Shown: positions 22,985 through 34,140 of the stretch, one piece after another | Layout of the letters: each line of letters begins with the position of its first letter | How positions within the stretch are numbered: the stretch's first letter is position 1 | Source of the DNA: Molossus alvarezi | Taxonomy: Eukaryota; Chordata; Mammalia; Chiroptera; Molossidae | Length of the DNA: 64,000 nucleotides | NCBI GenBank assembly: GCA_037176705.1 | Contig: CM073888.1 | Span: 43,468,810 to 43,532,809, forward strand | Reading direction: 5' to 3' | Translations under genes and position numbers: made by a program | The notes under the pieces: generated by a model | Databases searched by the model: none | What the model was told of the DNA's origin: nothing | Seen by the model: the letters and a program-made list of their open reading frames with translations, nothing else

Positions 22985-23394
22985 ATGTCACCCCCTTAGA
23001 TTTCTCTATCGTTCTGGTGATTTCTCCTCCTGCCTCGCTAACTGCCATGGCGCATTTCCCATGTTGCATGGCCCGCCATGGAATCTGTGTGTTCCCTGGA
23101 CTGCTGACGTAGTTTTACTGTTGTTTAATGTCACCATCCACATCCCAAGGGCAGGCCTCCTTTTTACCAGCACTCGCCATACTCACAGCCGCTGCACTTG
23201 TCAGACCTGGTGGAGTTACTGGTGTTAAAGAAAAGAAACAACTCAAGAGCTAAGTATAAGTAGAGAAATAGCTTGATCACTGGAAAGTGAGAAGCTAGGA
23301 CATAATGGGGCACAGACGTCAGTTTGCAGAGGAAAGCGCAGTTCGGCTCATTAGTGCATCTTTCTGTGCAGTACTGAAGAAAGTTTACATATGT

Positions 23395-23690
23395 GGTCTT
23401 AGTCAGGGTTTAAACAACAAAACCTCATTTCTCACAGTTCTGCCGGCTGGGAAGCCCAAGGTCAAGGAGCCCGCAGACGGGCCCCCGGTGAGGGCTCCCT
23501 CGTGGCCTGCCCACAGCACCCTCTCACTGCAGCCTCCGCTCTGGTGTCTCCCACCGGGAGGCTGATCCTATCCGATCAGGGCCCCACCCTCACGACCTCA
23601 CCTCACCCCATGACGGCTGTAAAGGTCCTATCTCCAAATTCAGCACCTGGGGGTTAGGGCTTTAACATATGACTGGTGTTGCTATATGTA
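23395..23690 (-). repeat. MaLR/MLT1-like LTR relic
   Basis: Contains 'ctcacagttctgccggctgg', 'gggaagcccaaggtcaagga', 'gggccccaccctcacgacct' and 'gggggttagggctttaacat', the reversed theme of mammalian MaLR LTRs. The exact subfamily is uncertain. Confidence 0.45.
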
Positions 23691-24653
23691 CATACACTCA
23701 AACTCATCAAAATATTATAACAAGTTATGACTGCTTTCTTTGTGCCTTACTCATATTCATGACTATTCTACCATTGAACATGAATTACTTTTGTTAAAAA
23801 AAAAAGTTATTTTTTTTTTGAGAACTGGGTTTTTAAACTAGGTTTTAGAAAATTGTTGAGAGGAGCCTCACTGCCCCTTGTAATCCCGACCATCTGAAGG
23901 AACATTGCAGTCTCTGGGAGGGGCCACCTGGGCAGGGCCTGGCTCCAATACAGGGGACGCAGACACCCGCTGCTCCCAACAGGCCAGCCAAGAGGCACGT
24001 GTTCTCGGAAGCGGAGTGGCCCAGCCACTTGGGAACTCAGCAAGGTCGTCTCGGCATCGAGTGACCTGCCGGTTAGTGTTCATTCATTAGTGCTGGTCAC
24101 CCCTTGGCCAGCTTTGCTCAAGGCCGCATTTTGGAATATTGCGTGTCGAATGTGACTTTACTTCTAACTCAATGTAAGCCACACATGCCAAGTTTAAAGA
24201 CTGTAATATGTGGAAGCAGGAGTCTGTTAGGTTCTCTTCTGCCATGAAACCTGGTGATGTCCCGACTCCAAACGTGTAAGATGCATGGACAACTTGGGCC
24301 CGTGTTACTCCGCTGCTCGTACCTGGGCAGCTCACGGATGTATATGCGTGACTGCGGCCCCTCCCCAGGGCACATTTCACAGGGATGCTGGCCTATTGAA
24401 AATGTGGACTTTAACAGGATGGAAATCCAAGAAGGGGGCAAGTCAAAACTCTGGACACTCTCCTAAACATTCCTTATTTATCTGATATGCTGGATAGAGT
24501 TGATCTCCTCTTTGACGATGCTGTTCGGATATATGTATGTCAGAAACATCTGCATGGTCATGCAAGGAATACTAGCCACAGTACACATGTTGGTGAGACC
24601 TCAGCTAAGCTCCAGGGCCTGGCACCGCACCTCACGCAGTGGAGGCTCTAAGC
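23691..24653. other. No gene recognised
   Basis: Includes an A-run/T-run pair near 23796-23820 and overlapping short open frames on both strands. No supported gene. Confidence 0.45.
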
Positions 24654-24717
24654 CAGTAGTTCTGAACCTTCCTAATGCCGCGACCCTTTAATACAGTTCC
24701 TCGTGTTCTATGTGGGC
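24654..24717 (+). mobile_element. Truncated SPIN-like element (5' end only)
   Basis: Starts 'cagtagttctgaacc' and continues 'ttcctaatgccgcgaccctt' and 'taatacagttcctcgtgttc', matching the left 65 bp of the complete copy at 15986. The right half and second terminus are absent. Confidence 0.75.
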
Positions 24718-25024
24718 TTAGGAGTAGTGCTGGAGGTATTCCCAGGGGTAAGGGATGAGGAATGGGGAGAGAATGGGAAAGGATCTTAGGAGCTGACCAG
24801 GCAAGGGCTCTGGGGTGAGGGCAGGAGGCAGAGGCAGGCCGTGGCCGGCGTGTGGGGTTCCGAGTGCTCACAGGAGGGGACTGCAGGACAGAGAGGTGGC
24901 AGGGTGGCCTCCTGAGGAACCGGTCCTGCCAGTTCACCTGGGGCTCCAAGGAGGGCCCTTTCTGCAAAGGATGATACACCATTAAATAAAGTGAAATTAC
25001 TTTTTATACAAACTTTTCCATGAA

Positions 25025-25560
25025 AAAAAATTATAGATATACAGTCAAGTGCTTGTATCATGTGCACAGGTTGATGAATTTTCGTAAATTGAACACACCC
25101 ATGTAATTAGCCTCCAGATCAAGAAACAGCATTGCCAGCACCCTGGGTCAGTCTCCTGTCCAACCACTGGCCTCCCCTGCCCCCCCCCCCCCCAAGGGAA
25201 GCACTATCCTAACTTCCAGGTTGGTTTTGTGCGGCTCAGTTTCCGGCCAAATCCTGTGGGCGGCCCCGTTGCTGGATGTGAGGCTGTGAGATTCATCCCT
25301 GTCACTGTGTGTGGCAGCAGCTTGTCCATTCCTGGTGCTGCAAACCAGTCCATCTGTGAGTGTCCCACGCACGCACCTGTCCCCCTGTCCGCGGGCAGTT
25401 TCCAGTGGGGCCACGACAGACACTGCCGCTGCGCACCCTCGCCTGCTGCCGGCCCCACCTGGCGGTGGATGCTCAGCGTCAGGAGAGTCAGCCGGACCCT
25501 TTCCCAAAGCAGCTGTGCCTATTTCCACTCCCATCAGCAGAATGTGGAAAGTAAAAATAC
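25025..25560 (-). repeat. Old L1 3' UTR relic, antisense
   Basis: Contains 'tgcacaggttgatgaatttt', 'aacacacccatgtaattagc' and 'atcaagaaacagcattgcc', the reversed 3' region of ancient L1M elements. It includes a C-run at about 25180-25194. Open frames on both strands here are by-products. Confidence 0.55.
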
Positions 25561-26664
25561 CGTGTTAAACGAGAGAGCAGATTCCGTCACGGGGATTATT
25601 TTCTAAAGTCCTCTAAATAGAAAACTTTTATCTGCATCCATTTCTTAAATGTTCAGACCTCTCAATAGTTGAAAAGAAGTTATCAAAATGAGGGTTTTCA
25701 GTGCTTAACACAAATCTTTAAAATCAGTGAGTAATGTATCCTCTTTCTTGCCCTTAAGGGGAAAAAAGACCTCGTCAGATCAGATGAGAGGAGGACTTGA
25801 GGCTTCCACGTCAAGATGATGTATCATGATAGAAAGTCTAAGGTCACAAATGCAATGAAATTCATAACGTCAGCCAAACCACTGGTAATCACGAACGGTC
25901 ACATGAACAGTCACGTAAGACGTTCCTCCAGAGCCAAGGACTGATTTACAGGCAGAAACAGAATATTTTGGTTTGGGTTAAAAAAAAAAAAAAAAAAAAA
26001 AAAAAGGAAGGAAAAAAATGTGAAATAGCTGAGATCTAAATATGCATGGGTTGAAGTCCTTCATAAAGAATTTTCTCAGTCTTAATTTGTCCTTTAAAAA
26101 AATCTCAAAAGAAGAAGAACCAAGCTTGTGTATATAAGCTATTACAGAACTGAATATTGATGAAATTCTGTCTGGTTTATGTGAGATGTCAAGAAAGGTT
26201 CACGTTTATATTTTACATGGGACTGTTCAACCACAGCGAAGGAGCGTGCCCCTAAAATAACTCTAAAACTGTAAAATTTATATCTTATGATAAAGAAGCC
26301 CCATGGAAACTGCTATGCAAATGGATATATTAAACAAAATTGCCTAGATCTGTCAACCCTACAACAACTTAATGTATAGAATAAGGGGTAAAAACGATTC
26401 ATTTACATAAAACATATAAGGTTTCCATATTCATGTGCCTAATGCTCTTTCTTCCTAAGTCCAAATCTGAGGGAAGGCATTCATTTGAAGAGAGAACGAC
26501 TCATGTCAGCAAAAAACGGGCATGCCTGCTGGTCTCCCATCTCCTTGCAGATGCAAACGGAACTCGGAGGTTTTATAAAGGCCACAGAGGTGCTCCCCAC
26601 GGCAGGATGGCCACTAAAAAGCTCTTCCAAGATTGTCAGATTTGAAAACTAAGAGATTTTATTT
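25561..26664. other. AT-rich unique DNA with A-run and octamer
   Basis: An A-run of about 25 bases lies near 25981-26005. An octamer-type motif ATGCAAAT occurs near 26314 within low-repeat AT-rich sequence (about 26200-26420) that could be conserved non-coding. No gene is supported. Confidence 0.35.
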
Positions 26665-26800
26665 TGTCTCTGATCTAGGCACTGTTGTAAGCACGTTACA
26701 ATTATTAACTCATTAATCCTCATCCCAATCCTGTGAGCGTCCTGTAATTACTGAGGCTCAGAAAACACTTTACAGACAGTTCAGTGGGTCCTCAGTGAGC
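26665..26800 (+). repeat. MIR relic
   Basis: Contains 'gcactgttgtaagcacgtta', 'taactcattaatcctcatcc', 'cctgtgagcg' and 'tgaggctcagaaaac' in MIR order. Confidence 0.65.
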
Positions 26801-29107
26801 CCGCTGCACCTCTCTTGAAGCGCGGCTAACTCGACCGTGTTGAAAGGGTGCCCGATATGCTCTCGCTTCTTTACCCCAAGGTCGGTTCGCAAGGGACCCT
26901 ATGGACCAATGGCTCCGGCTTTAAGTGTCCAACTTTTCATTCAGAGTGTTGGGCGGGGGACAGGGGCTTGAGAGCGTCTGAACACTGCACGGCAACTGCA
27001 CAGAAAGACGCACGTTTTTTTAAAGAAGAAAATACAAGGCAACGTTCCCATGATTATTTCGTTCAGCTGTACGGAATGTACCTCTGAAATCTGTCAGGTG
27101 GGTTTCTAAAGCCCCAACATCAAGTCTCTGACTCCACCCAACCTGCAATGAACAAAACATCCGTCTATATTCCTTTCCAGAAGCAGGGCTCTGGGCCGGT
27201 GAGGTTCAGGGTAAGGGCGGATGTCCCCGAGGCTCCCCTGAGACGGCAGGGCTCCGGGGTCCCCAGGCAGTGACAGCGTGGGCTCTAAACACGTCCCGCT
27301 TCTCTGACACCTGTGTGATCAGTGGAATCCGCAGCAAACATGAAAAATGTCAACCACGTTAGCCTGACATTTTTCCATTAGACATTTGAAACTCAAATGC
27401 AGGTCTGTGAAAGGGGGTCGTGTGGGATTAGGGTGCCTTAGTCCACCACACAGTCCCCAAGCAGAGCCGTGGGGAAGCTGCTTCCCCGGGACTAAAGCCG
27501 GACTCCCCTGCTTCACAGCCCACTCTCGGCTTAGGGGCACGTCGAAGTGGCGGGCCCATCTCTCGCACGCACTAGCAATCGTCACCCTCCCAACAGCAGC
27601 CTCCTGTCTCAACAGCAAGTTCAGGCTTGAGGAGTACACCGACACCTCTCCCAGCTGGGCACGGGGACAAAGCAGAACCAGACCCGGGGTCGGGGGCTGG
27701 TGCAGCTCCAAGCACACCGCAAGAGATCATCTCAGATACTGTTGCACTTGTGTGTCTTAAATGTATCTGAAACCCACTTTTATCTCTTCTGTATACTGCC
27801 CTTGATGAAAAACAGCTGCCGACTTGGATTATCTACAAGGACAGAAGTACATCATTTGAAGGTTTGATGATACCAGCACATCTTAACGTAACCAAATCAG
27901 AGTTTAAACTGTGTCTAGCAGAATGGAAGGGAAGCCGTCACTCTCACACCGACGGGCCTCAGATCTGTTTCTGGCTGTCACCTAAGGCCAAGGTGGGGTG
28001 AGTCCCTGCAGGCCACAGCCTCAGAGCAGTGAGCTCTGCTGAGACCTGCTCACAGACCTCTTTCCCTCCTCCTGGACCCGACTCCACCGAAACATCCTGT
28101 CTAGCTTGGTGGATCCCTGAAATGTTGTATTTCAATCACCCTGGAAACATTAAAAAAAGAAAAAGCCCAGTGACAGAAGAGCAAGGCTTCACCACCAGAG
28201 GATCATCAGCTCTCCTTCGCTGCTGGGGCAGAAGTCACAGCCCCTGACCCCTTCATCACACACCTGCCACATTCTTGTGAACACGTCAAACCCACAAGCC
28301 TGCTTGATGAGTCACACCGCCCAGGAATCTAGGGAACCAAGTTCACATCACCCTGAGCGGCAGGAAGGGCCCTCCAAGGTCAGGGAGCAAGTCCAAACAG
28401 AATGACCATGCCTGCCCCATGCATCATCCTGTAATCTGCTTCCAGTCCTATAATCCCCAGCCCAGCCTGTGCATACCAGGAACATTCCTCCTCCACAGAG
28501 CAAAATGGTCCGCGTACGAAGGGCGCCCAGCCTTCCCATCTCCGAGAAAATCGTTAACCATTTCTACACGTCAGACAGCCCTTGGGATGCAGACAGCTGC
28601 TCCAATCTGTCTCTAAGGACCTAGAATTTTTAATAATTCTATCATAAATGTTTCTTCACACGTCATAAAAGTGAAATTTAACTTGACCTAAGAATAAAGA
28701 ATACATTGTTAACCCCTCGGCTATGGACTAGCTTGTCTAAATCAACTTGATGAACTATCATTACACTGAACTCTTTCACAATTAGCTCAAAACAACTGTT
28801 TCCAAAAAAAAAAAAAAAAAAAAAAAGAATTGGTAAAATTAGATGCACGCAAAATTATAAGATATATACCGTATTTTATATTACCGTGGGAATACTTCTC
28901 ATTTCAATTTCAGAACATACAGTGAATGTCTCAAGGGAAGTGTCTCCATACTTCCACTCAGAGGTAGCGTGTGGGGGACTTGAGGGCACACAGCCCATGC
29001 CGGGGCCGGGCTGAGAGAGGTCCGAGCTACTCTTCTGTTTTCCTCTAATTGGTATTATTTTCAAGATTTTACCCTAAAAGCATCTAATTCTCTCAATACT
29101 TTACCAT
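26801..29107. other. No gene recognised
   Basis: Unique-looking sequence. An A-run of about 22 lies at 28804-28826. A minus-strand open frame at 28876-29064 ends in a GTAATA donor-like site, but no known domain is seen. An 11-bp stem lies at 27342-27375. Confidence 0.4.
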
Positions 29108-29347
29108 AAGATTTTAGCCCGGCCGTTGTTGCTTAGTGGATTGAGCATCATCCCATGGACTGAGAGGTCCTGGTTCAATTCCCAGTCAGGACACATGCCC
29201 AGGCTGCGGGCTCGATCCCCAGTGGGGGGCGTGCAGGAGGCAGCCTGTCGATGTTTCTCTTTCACATCAGTGTTCTATCGCTCTCTCCCTTCCTCTCTCT
29301 CTAAAAAATCAATAAGAACATGGTTAAAAAAAAAAAAAAAGATTTCA
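29108..29347 (+). mobile_element. Ves SINE (plus strand)
   Basis: Body begins 'gcccggccgttgttgcttag' at 29117, B box 'ggttcaattcccagtcag', CT tail and poly-A. Probable duplication aagatttta / aagatttca at 29108 and 29339. Confidence 0.92.
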
Positions 29348-29678
29348 CAAGGTTATTTTATGCTATAAATCCCCTAGTTCAAATACTAATTACCAAAGAT
29401 TCGCACCACCAGTCATGAGAATGTTATCACTGGACTGGTTCATCTCAAAGCATCCGCTCTGACCCCTAGCAGGATAAGAAGTTGGACAATTAGAATAATT
29501 TATGTTCTGTTCATTTACATTCCTGTTGTCTGGGGAGGAAAGTTTTGTTTACAGAGACACCTATGTGGTTTAGGAAGAAGAAATTCAGACATTAGGCTCA
29601 GATCTGTGGACCAGTAATACCCACACTGACTGTTCAGGAATGACACTAAGGTACACATGAACCTTAGGAACATTAGGA

Positions 29679-29726
29679 GCGATTACTAAGTAAAAAGAAG
29701 AAGCGATTACTAAGTAAAAAGAAGGA
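29679..29726. repeat. 24-bp tandem duplication
   Basis: The unit containing 'gattactaagtaaaaagaag' is present twice with a 24-bp period (starts near 29681 and 29705). Confidence 0.9.
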
Positions 29727-29839
29727 AAAGAACTATCACTGTGGTTTGAAGGCCAGCAGGATTTGAAGTGGCAAGACTGATTCATCAAACAATCAAAATC
29801 AAACAATAACCAAATGAGTACTGGGTGCCATGAAAGAAT

Positions 29840-29930
29840 TCTGCAAATAGTATATCATCTAATCCTTATACCTGCCTTCGGAGGTTTTCTATACCCACTG
29901 CGGATGACGAAGCTGGGCCTTGCTGAAATC
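29840..29930 (+). repeat. MIR relic
   Basis: 'catctaatccttatacctgc' then a 'gaggttttctatacccactg' stretch in MIR order. Confidence 0.4.
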
Positions 29931-30254
29931 AGACACAGTTACGAGACAAAGCCAAGAGCTGAAGCCACCCCAAAACAGACGACTGATATTCGGGCATCTG
30001 AAACACGCCAGCATTCCTGTCCCTCCTCAAAATGTTCTGAAACTGAAATGTTTGAGCTTTCTGTACCATTCTTACAACATGAAAATGGGAAATTATTTCA
30101 GAATTTTAGAAGTTAACCTGTGATTACCCACCGCCTCTAGCAGGAGAGCCAAGGGGCAAGGAGGTGATGAAGAGGGGTGTCTGCTCTGAGAAGTTTCAGG
30201 GGAGGGTGGGGGCGGGGACTGTGTGGTAATATCCAGACGTCAGAATACTGGTCC

Positions 30255-30990
30255 GCTCTTTCAGTCAGTCAACAGATCCCGCTTCAGTACCTGCTCTGTA
30301 CTGCGTACTGACAATATGAGGTGACTAAGTGAGGGGCTCCCCGCCAGGATGCAGTCTATAAGGGGAGACAGAGATCGGAGGTGACTAAGTGGGGGGCTCC
30401 CCGCCAGGACGCAGTCTATAAGGGGAGACAGAGATCGGAGGTGACTAAGTGGGGGGCTCCCCGCCAGGACGCAGTCTATAAGGGGAGACAGAGATCGGAG
30501 GTGACTAAGTGGGGGGCTCCCCGCCAGGACGCAGTCTATAAGGGGAGACAGAGATCGGAGGTGACTAAGTGGGGGGCTCCCCGCCAGGATGCAGTCTGTA
30601 AGGGGAGACAGAGATCGGAGCAAGCCGTACAATACGATATGCTCACACGGTGTGAGCGTGGGGACTGAGCCCTGGGAGGGTAAGGGCGTACTTCCTGGGG
30701 GAGGTAACATTTGCTTTGTGGTCTCAAAGAATGAGGAGGCGTTATCCTGGCAGAGAACAGAAGGGTCACCCAGGCAGGGCCTATTTCCACAGGCATGGAG
30801 GTAGGAGAGGTGACAGCGTGTCCTGTAAACAGAAGACAGTTGTCTGGGACTGCTGCCTGGGCAGGATGGCGCTGGCGGGGGCGGCAGCAAGATAATGCTG
30901 GAGAGGTGGGTGGGGACCACGATTCTGGATCTGCCCAGTGTGGCCCACATTCTGTGCCCCGTGGGAAGCCAAAGGTTATCAGGCGGGAGA
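30255..30990 (+). repeat. L2 LINE relic hosting a minisatellite
   Basis: 'caacagatcccgcttcagta', the repeated 'ataaggggagacagagat' and the later stretch on 'cctgggagggtaagggcg' follow the order of the L2 3' region. The 60-bp array sits inside it. A 265-codon minus-strand open frame (30261-31058) spans it but is explained by repeat amplification. Confidence 0.45.
30318..30618. repeat. 60-bp minisatellite, five copies
   Basis: Five near-identical 60-bp units run head to tail (starts about 30318, 30378, 30438, 30498, 30558). Each holds 'gaggtgactaagtggggggc' and 'ccaggacgcagtctataagg'. The three central units appear identical; the first and last differ at one or two bases. Because 60 is a multiple of three, the frames stay open on both strands, with products repeating 20 residues. 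The last unit grades into unique sequence at about 30619. Confidence 0.97.
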
Positions 30991-31124
30991 AGGGCCGGGC
31001 TCAGGTCACTCGTGTGGTTCTGTAGAAGATGGGCTGGAGGAAGCCAGACAGGGGGCACGGGGGCCAGTTGCTACGAACTCTACTTGGAAGACACCCTGGC
31101 AGCTCGAAGGCCCTTGGTGACCCT

Positions 31125-31235
31125 CTGAGCTAGTTCTCCATATTCCAAGTGACGAACTGAGGTCTGGAAATGTTCAGAGACTCGCACAAAGCCACCCAGC
31201 TAGCAAGGAACAGAGCCGGGACCAGAATCGCCCCC
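31125..31235 (+). repeat. MIR relic
   Basis: 'gtgacgaactgaggtctgga' then 'gactcgcacaaagccaccca' and 'agccgggaccagaatc': MIR 3' core. From 31236 to 32488 no gene or repeat is recognised. Confidence 0.6.
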
Positions 31236-32488
31236 CGCCGGCCAGATCGCCCAAGGAAAGGAAGCGCTCTCCAGCCTGGCCTCCTAGGGGCAGCTTCCAC
31301 TGTACCTGCTTGAAAACGGCAACAGGAAGGTTAGGAAACAATAGTTGGTAAAGGAGTGAAGACACGTTTCCACGCTGGTTCTGGATGCCTGCTGTTTCAT
31401 GTACCAGGTAACTACCCCAAGCAACACAGCTGACTTCCTGAGTGAAACACACAGAAGGACAGACGAGAAAACGGAAGGAAAGTGCATAGCTGCTGCCTAA
31501 ATCGACCGCAGTAGTCAAGTCCTGGTGGTTCACACATGCTGAGATGCAGAGTCAAGGACAAAGTCCTTTCTGTGGAGCAAGAATGAATTCTTTCCTAAGG
31601 GCAGAGGGTCACCGCTTGAGATGTGTTGTCCAAAAAGAAAGCCAGCTGCCAAGAAAATGCTTTATCTACAAAACTCTTCGCAGTTGGTCCCCAGGGATGC
31701 TCCACCAGCAGTAATCTCGGAGGACGAGCCAAGTCACTGAGCTGAGATGCTAACCCTGACCCTCCACTGTAATTTGAGGACAGGGAAGTAAGTCTGTTCT
31801 GTTTTCCAGAACACTCAAATCTTCAAATGAAACAAAAATTTTCAAGATCTGAAAAACCAAACACTCCCCACCCCCACCGCAACAGCCCTCTCATAATTTC
31901 ACCACAAAGAAAGTGATCTACATGGAGAATTAGTTTTCAAGGTAGAAACATTTTCTGATGCCTGCATCTCTCCCAAAGGGCCCTAGAGACTTTACATCTG
32001 GGCATGAAGTATACGGGGTGTCAGCGGGATCTCGGGGCTCCCTCCACCTCACAACGTGATTCAGACTGAGCCCCTCTGTTTGCACTATCTGAGGATCACA
32101 GTGAAAGACAACACATTAGCTTCCTCTGGATCATTGCTACATTTTATGGAATATCTTGAAAGACTGTATCCAAAAAGCCAGCATCTTGATAAAAAGCCAA
32201 CGTCCGGGCTGGAGTAGGGAGAGGGGAAAACGTGTCCTTGGTGAAATACTGAGCTGCCAAGTCACGAATGCCGGAGACTGTCCCAACACTGAACACTGTA
32301 AACACGAACAGCCTTACTGTTAGGCAGTGCCACAGGGGCTTCTCAGCATTTCAATCCAAGTCATTCCAGTACTTTTTCAAATCAAAATATTGGTTTCCAG
32401 TGACTGAGATATGTCACTTATTTCAGTCTTAGCATGCTTTATAAAGATGTAGTCCTCTGGAAAATATCATAAAAAGAAAAAAAAAAAA

Positions 32489-32690
32489 GCCCAGCCGGTG
32501 TGGCTCAGTGGACTGAGCATCGTCCCATGGACTGAGAGGGCCTGGTTCGATTCCTGGTTCGATTCCTGGTCAGGGCACACGCCCATGTTGCAGGCTTGAT
32601 CCCCAGTGGGGGTTGTTTTTCTCTCACATCAATGCTCTCTCTCTCTCTAAAAAATCAATAAAAACATATTTTTAAAAAATTATATAATCT
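32489..32690 (+). mobile_element. Ves SINE with duplicated B box
   Basis: The head 'gcccagccggtgtggctcag' starts at 32489. The B-box segment ctggttcgattc is present twice in tandem (32542-32553 and 32554-32565). The segment between the head and the CT tail is shortened, with the usual 'gtgcaggaggcag' missing. The A-rich tail fades out near 32690. Target duplications cannot be told apart from flanking A-rich DNA. Confidence 0.9.
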
Positions 32691-32931
32691 AAAAAAGGAA
32701 AAAAAAGAAACAGAGCATGCCATGGCTTCTATTGGTCACAGACGGAGAAAATCAGCCACAATAATAAATTCGCGGGGGTGGAGTGTGTCGTCACACACAG
32801 AGCCAGGATATGCGATCAGAAGGTGTGTGAGGGGGAGTTCACACCATATGTCAGGAGCAACATGTTCCTCCAAAATGGCCCGACGCCACCCCTGGCGCCG
32901 GGGCGCTCTGCCAAACCTACCCAACTCTTAC

Positions 32932-33016
32932 CAGGTACTGCAGTCGCTGGCGCTCAGACTCGGGGGTGAATTCCGAAGACATGGGGATGATTTCTCCATT
33001 TCTGATGATTATGGCC
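32932..33016 (-). CDS. Internal coding exon of an unidentified minus-strand gene
   Basis: An 85-nt block on the minus strand has a pyrimidine-rich acceptor (aactgtttcag, AG at 33017-33018) and a strong donor (CTG|gtaagag, GT at 32930-32931). Only one of three frames is open: one leading base completes a split codon, then 28 codons follow, including AIIIRNGEIIPM and SSEFTPESERQRLQYL, ending on a codon boundary. The peptide has ordinary protein composition, with a hydrophobic strand-like start and a charged helix-like end. The flanks drop at once to non-coding sequence, and Ves SINEs lie within about 250 bp on each side. I do not recognise the protein. No partner exon with compatible phase could be proven in the window, so the gene must have long introns. 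Chance is the main alternative. Confidence 0.6.
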
Positions 33017-33212
33017 CTGAAACAGTTAAAATGCATTGTCAGCAGCCACTCTCATAGGTACCCCGGTTCTGTGTTAATCCCACAGCTTGGTTTTGAGAAC
33101 ACACATGAAATGCCCAGGGGATACTTTCTCCTTCAACCTGCATGGCAAAGTTCACTGCTACCAACTCGGTCTCACCTCTTCACAGGTGTGTGCACTTTAA
33201 GAATGTCACCTT

Positions 33213-33590
33213 TACCCAGCCAGAGTGGCTCCGTGGTTCAGTCCCAGCCCTGGTCCTGGCCATGCAGGAGGCAACCGATGGATGTGTCTCTCTAGCACCG
33301 ATGTTTCTCTCTCTCTCTCTCTCTCTCTCCTTCCCTTCCTCCCTTCCGTTCTCTCTAAAAATCAATGGAAAAAATATCCTTGGATGAGGATTAACAATAA
33401 AAAACAACAAAAAACAAAAACAAAAACAAAGACTGTCAAAAAGTTGTTGGTTTGATTCCCAGTCAGGGCACACACCTGGGTTGGGGATTGGATCCCCAGA
33501 CAGGTATGGAAGGCAACCGACCAATGTCTCTCTCTTCCCCTCCCTCCTTATGCATGTCCTGAGTTGAGGATTAAAACAGAACAAAGGATG
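33213..33590 (+). mobile_element. Two abutting partial Ves SINE units (possible dimer)
   Basis: Unit one (about 33213-33425) has head 'cccagccagagtggctccgt', lacks most of the B-box part, and has a long (CT)n tract and an A-rich tail. Unit two (about 33437-33590) starts at the B box 'ggtttgattcccagtcaggg' and has its own tail. The only outer match is a weak 'atgtcac' on both sides (33203 and 33588), so one composite insertion or two events are both possible. Confidence 0.7.
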
Positions 33591-33654
33591 TCACATTCGA
33601 GTTAGTTTATGTGTTACTTCTTCTGCCAGCCGGACCAGGCATCAACGCCCAGCT

Positions 33655-33700
33655 CCAGGCCTACTGACTGGCACACAGTAGGTACTCAGGGAGCACAGGG
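33655..33700 (+). repeat. L2 3'-end relic
   Basis: 'ctgactggcacacagtaggt' followed by 'actcagggagcac' is the L2 terminal theme. A weak MER5-like stretch may follow at about 33985-34140. Confidence 0.35.
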
Positions 33701-34140
33701 ATGACTGGATGGACGGAACGGAGGCCCACTCTAGGCTGGCGTCCCCCAGAGCTTCCTGTGGCGACAGCAGTGTTTACGCCTGCGCACTCCCAGGGCAGCC
33801 ACGTGTGGGCACTGAGCACCTGAGTTGCGGTCAGCACCGCCGAGAAACGGAATTTTTAATTTTATCTAATTTTAATCAATCTAGCTTTAAGGTCAGGCAG
33901 TCACAGTGGCCGGTGCCTAATGCAGGGGACAGCACAGCTCTAGGGCCTCGCACTCGGCATCCGCAGGCTGGTGCACGAGCCCCACCGTGGAGCTTGTGAG
34001 AAACGGACTCTGCGGTGCCCCCGGACTTGTGCATCAGAATGTGCTGTAGTAGGACCCCCGGCGACTCCCCGGCTCATCAGACTCTAAGGACGCCTGCAAG
34101 GCTCCTGAGTTTCTAGGGCACCATCCTGGGTCTGGGAAAA

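Noticed and set aside
30261..31058. 265-codon minus-strand ORF as a gene
   Set aside because: Its length comes from a 60-bp tandem repeat within an L2 relic. No start context, domain or splice support.
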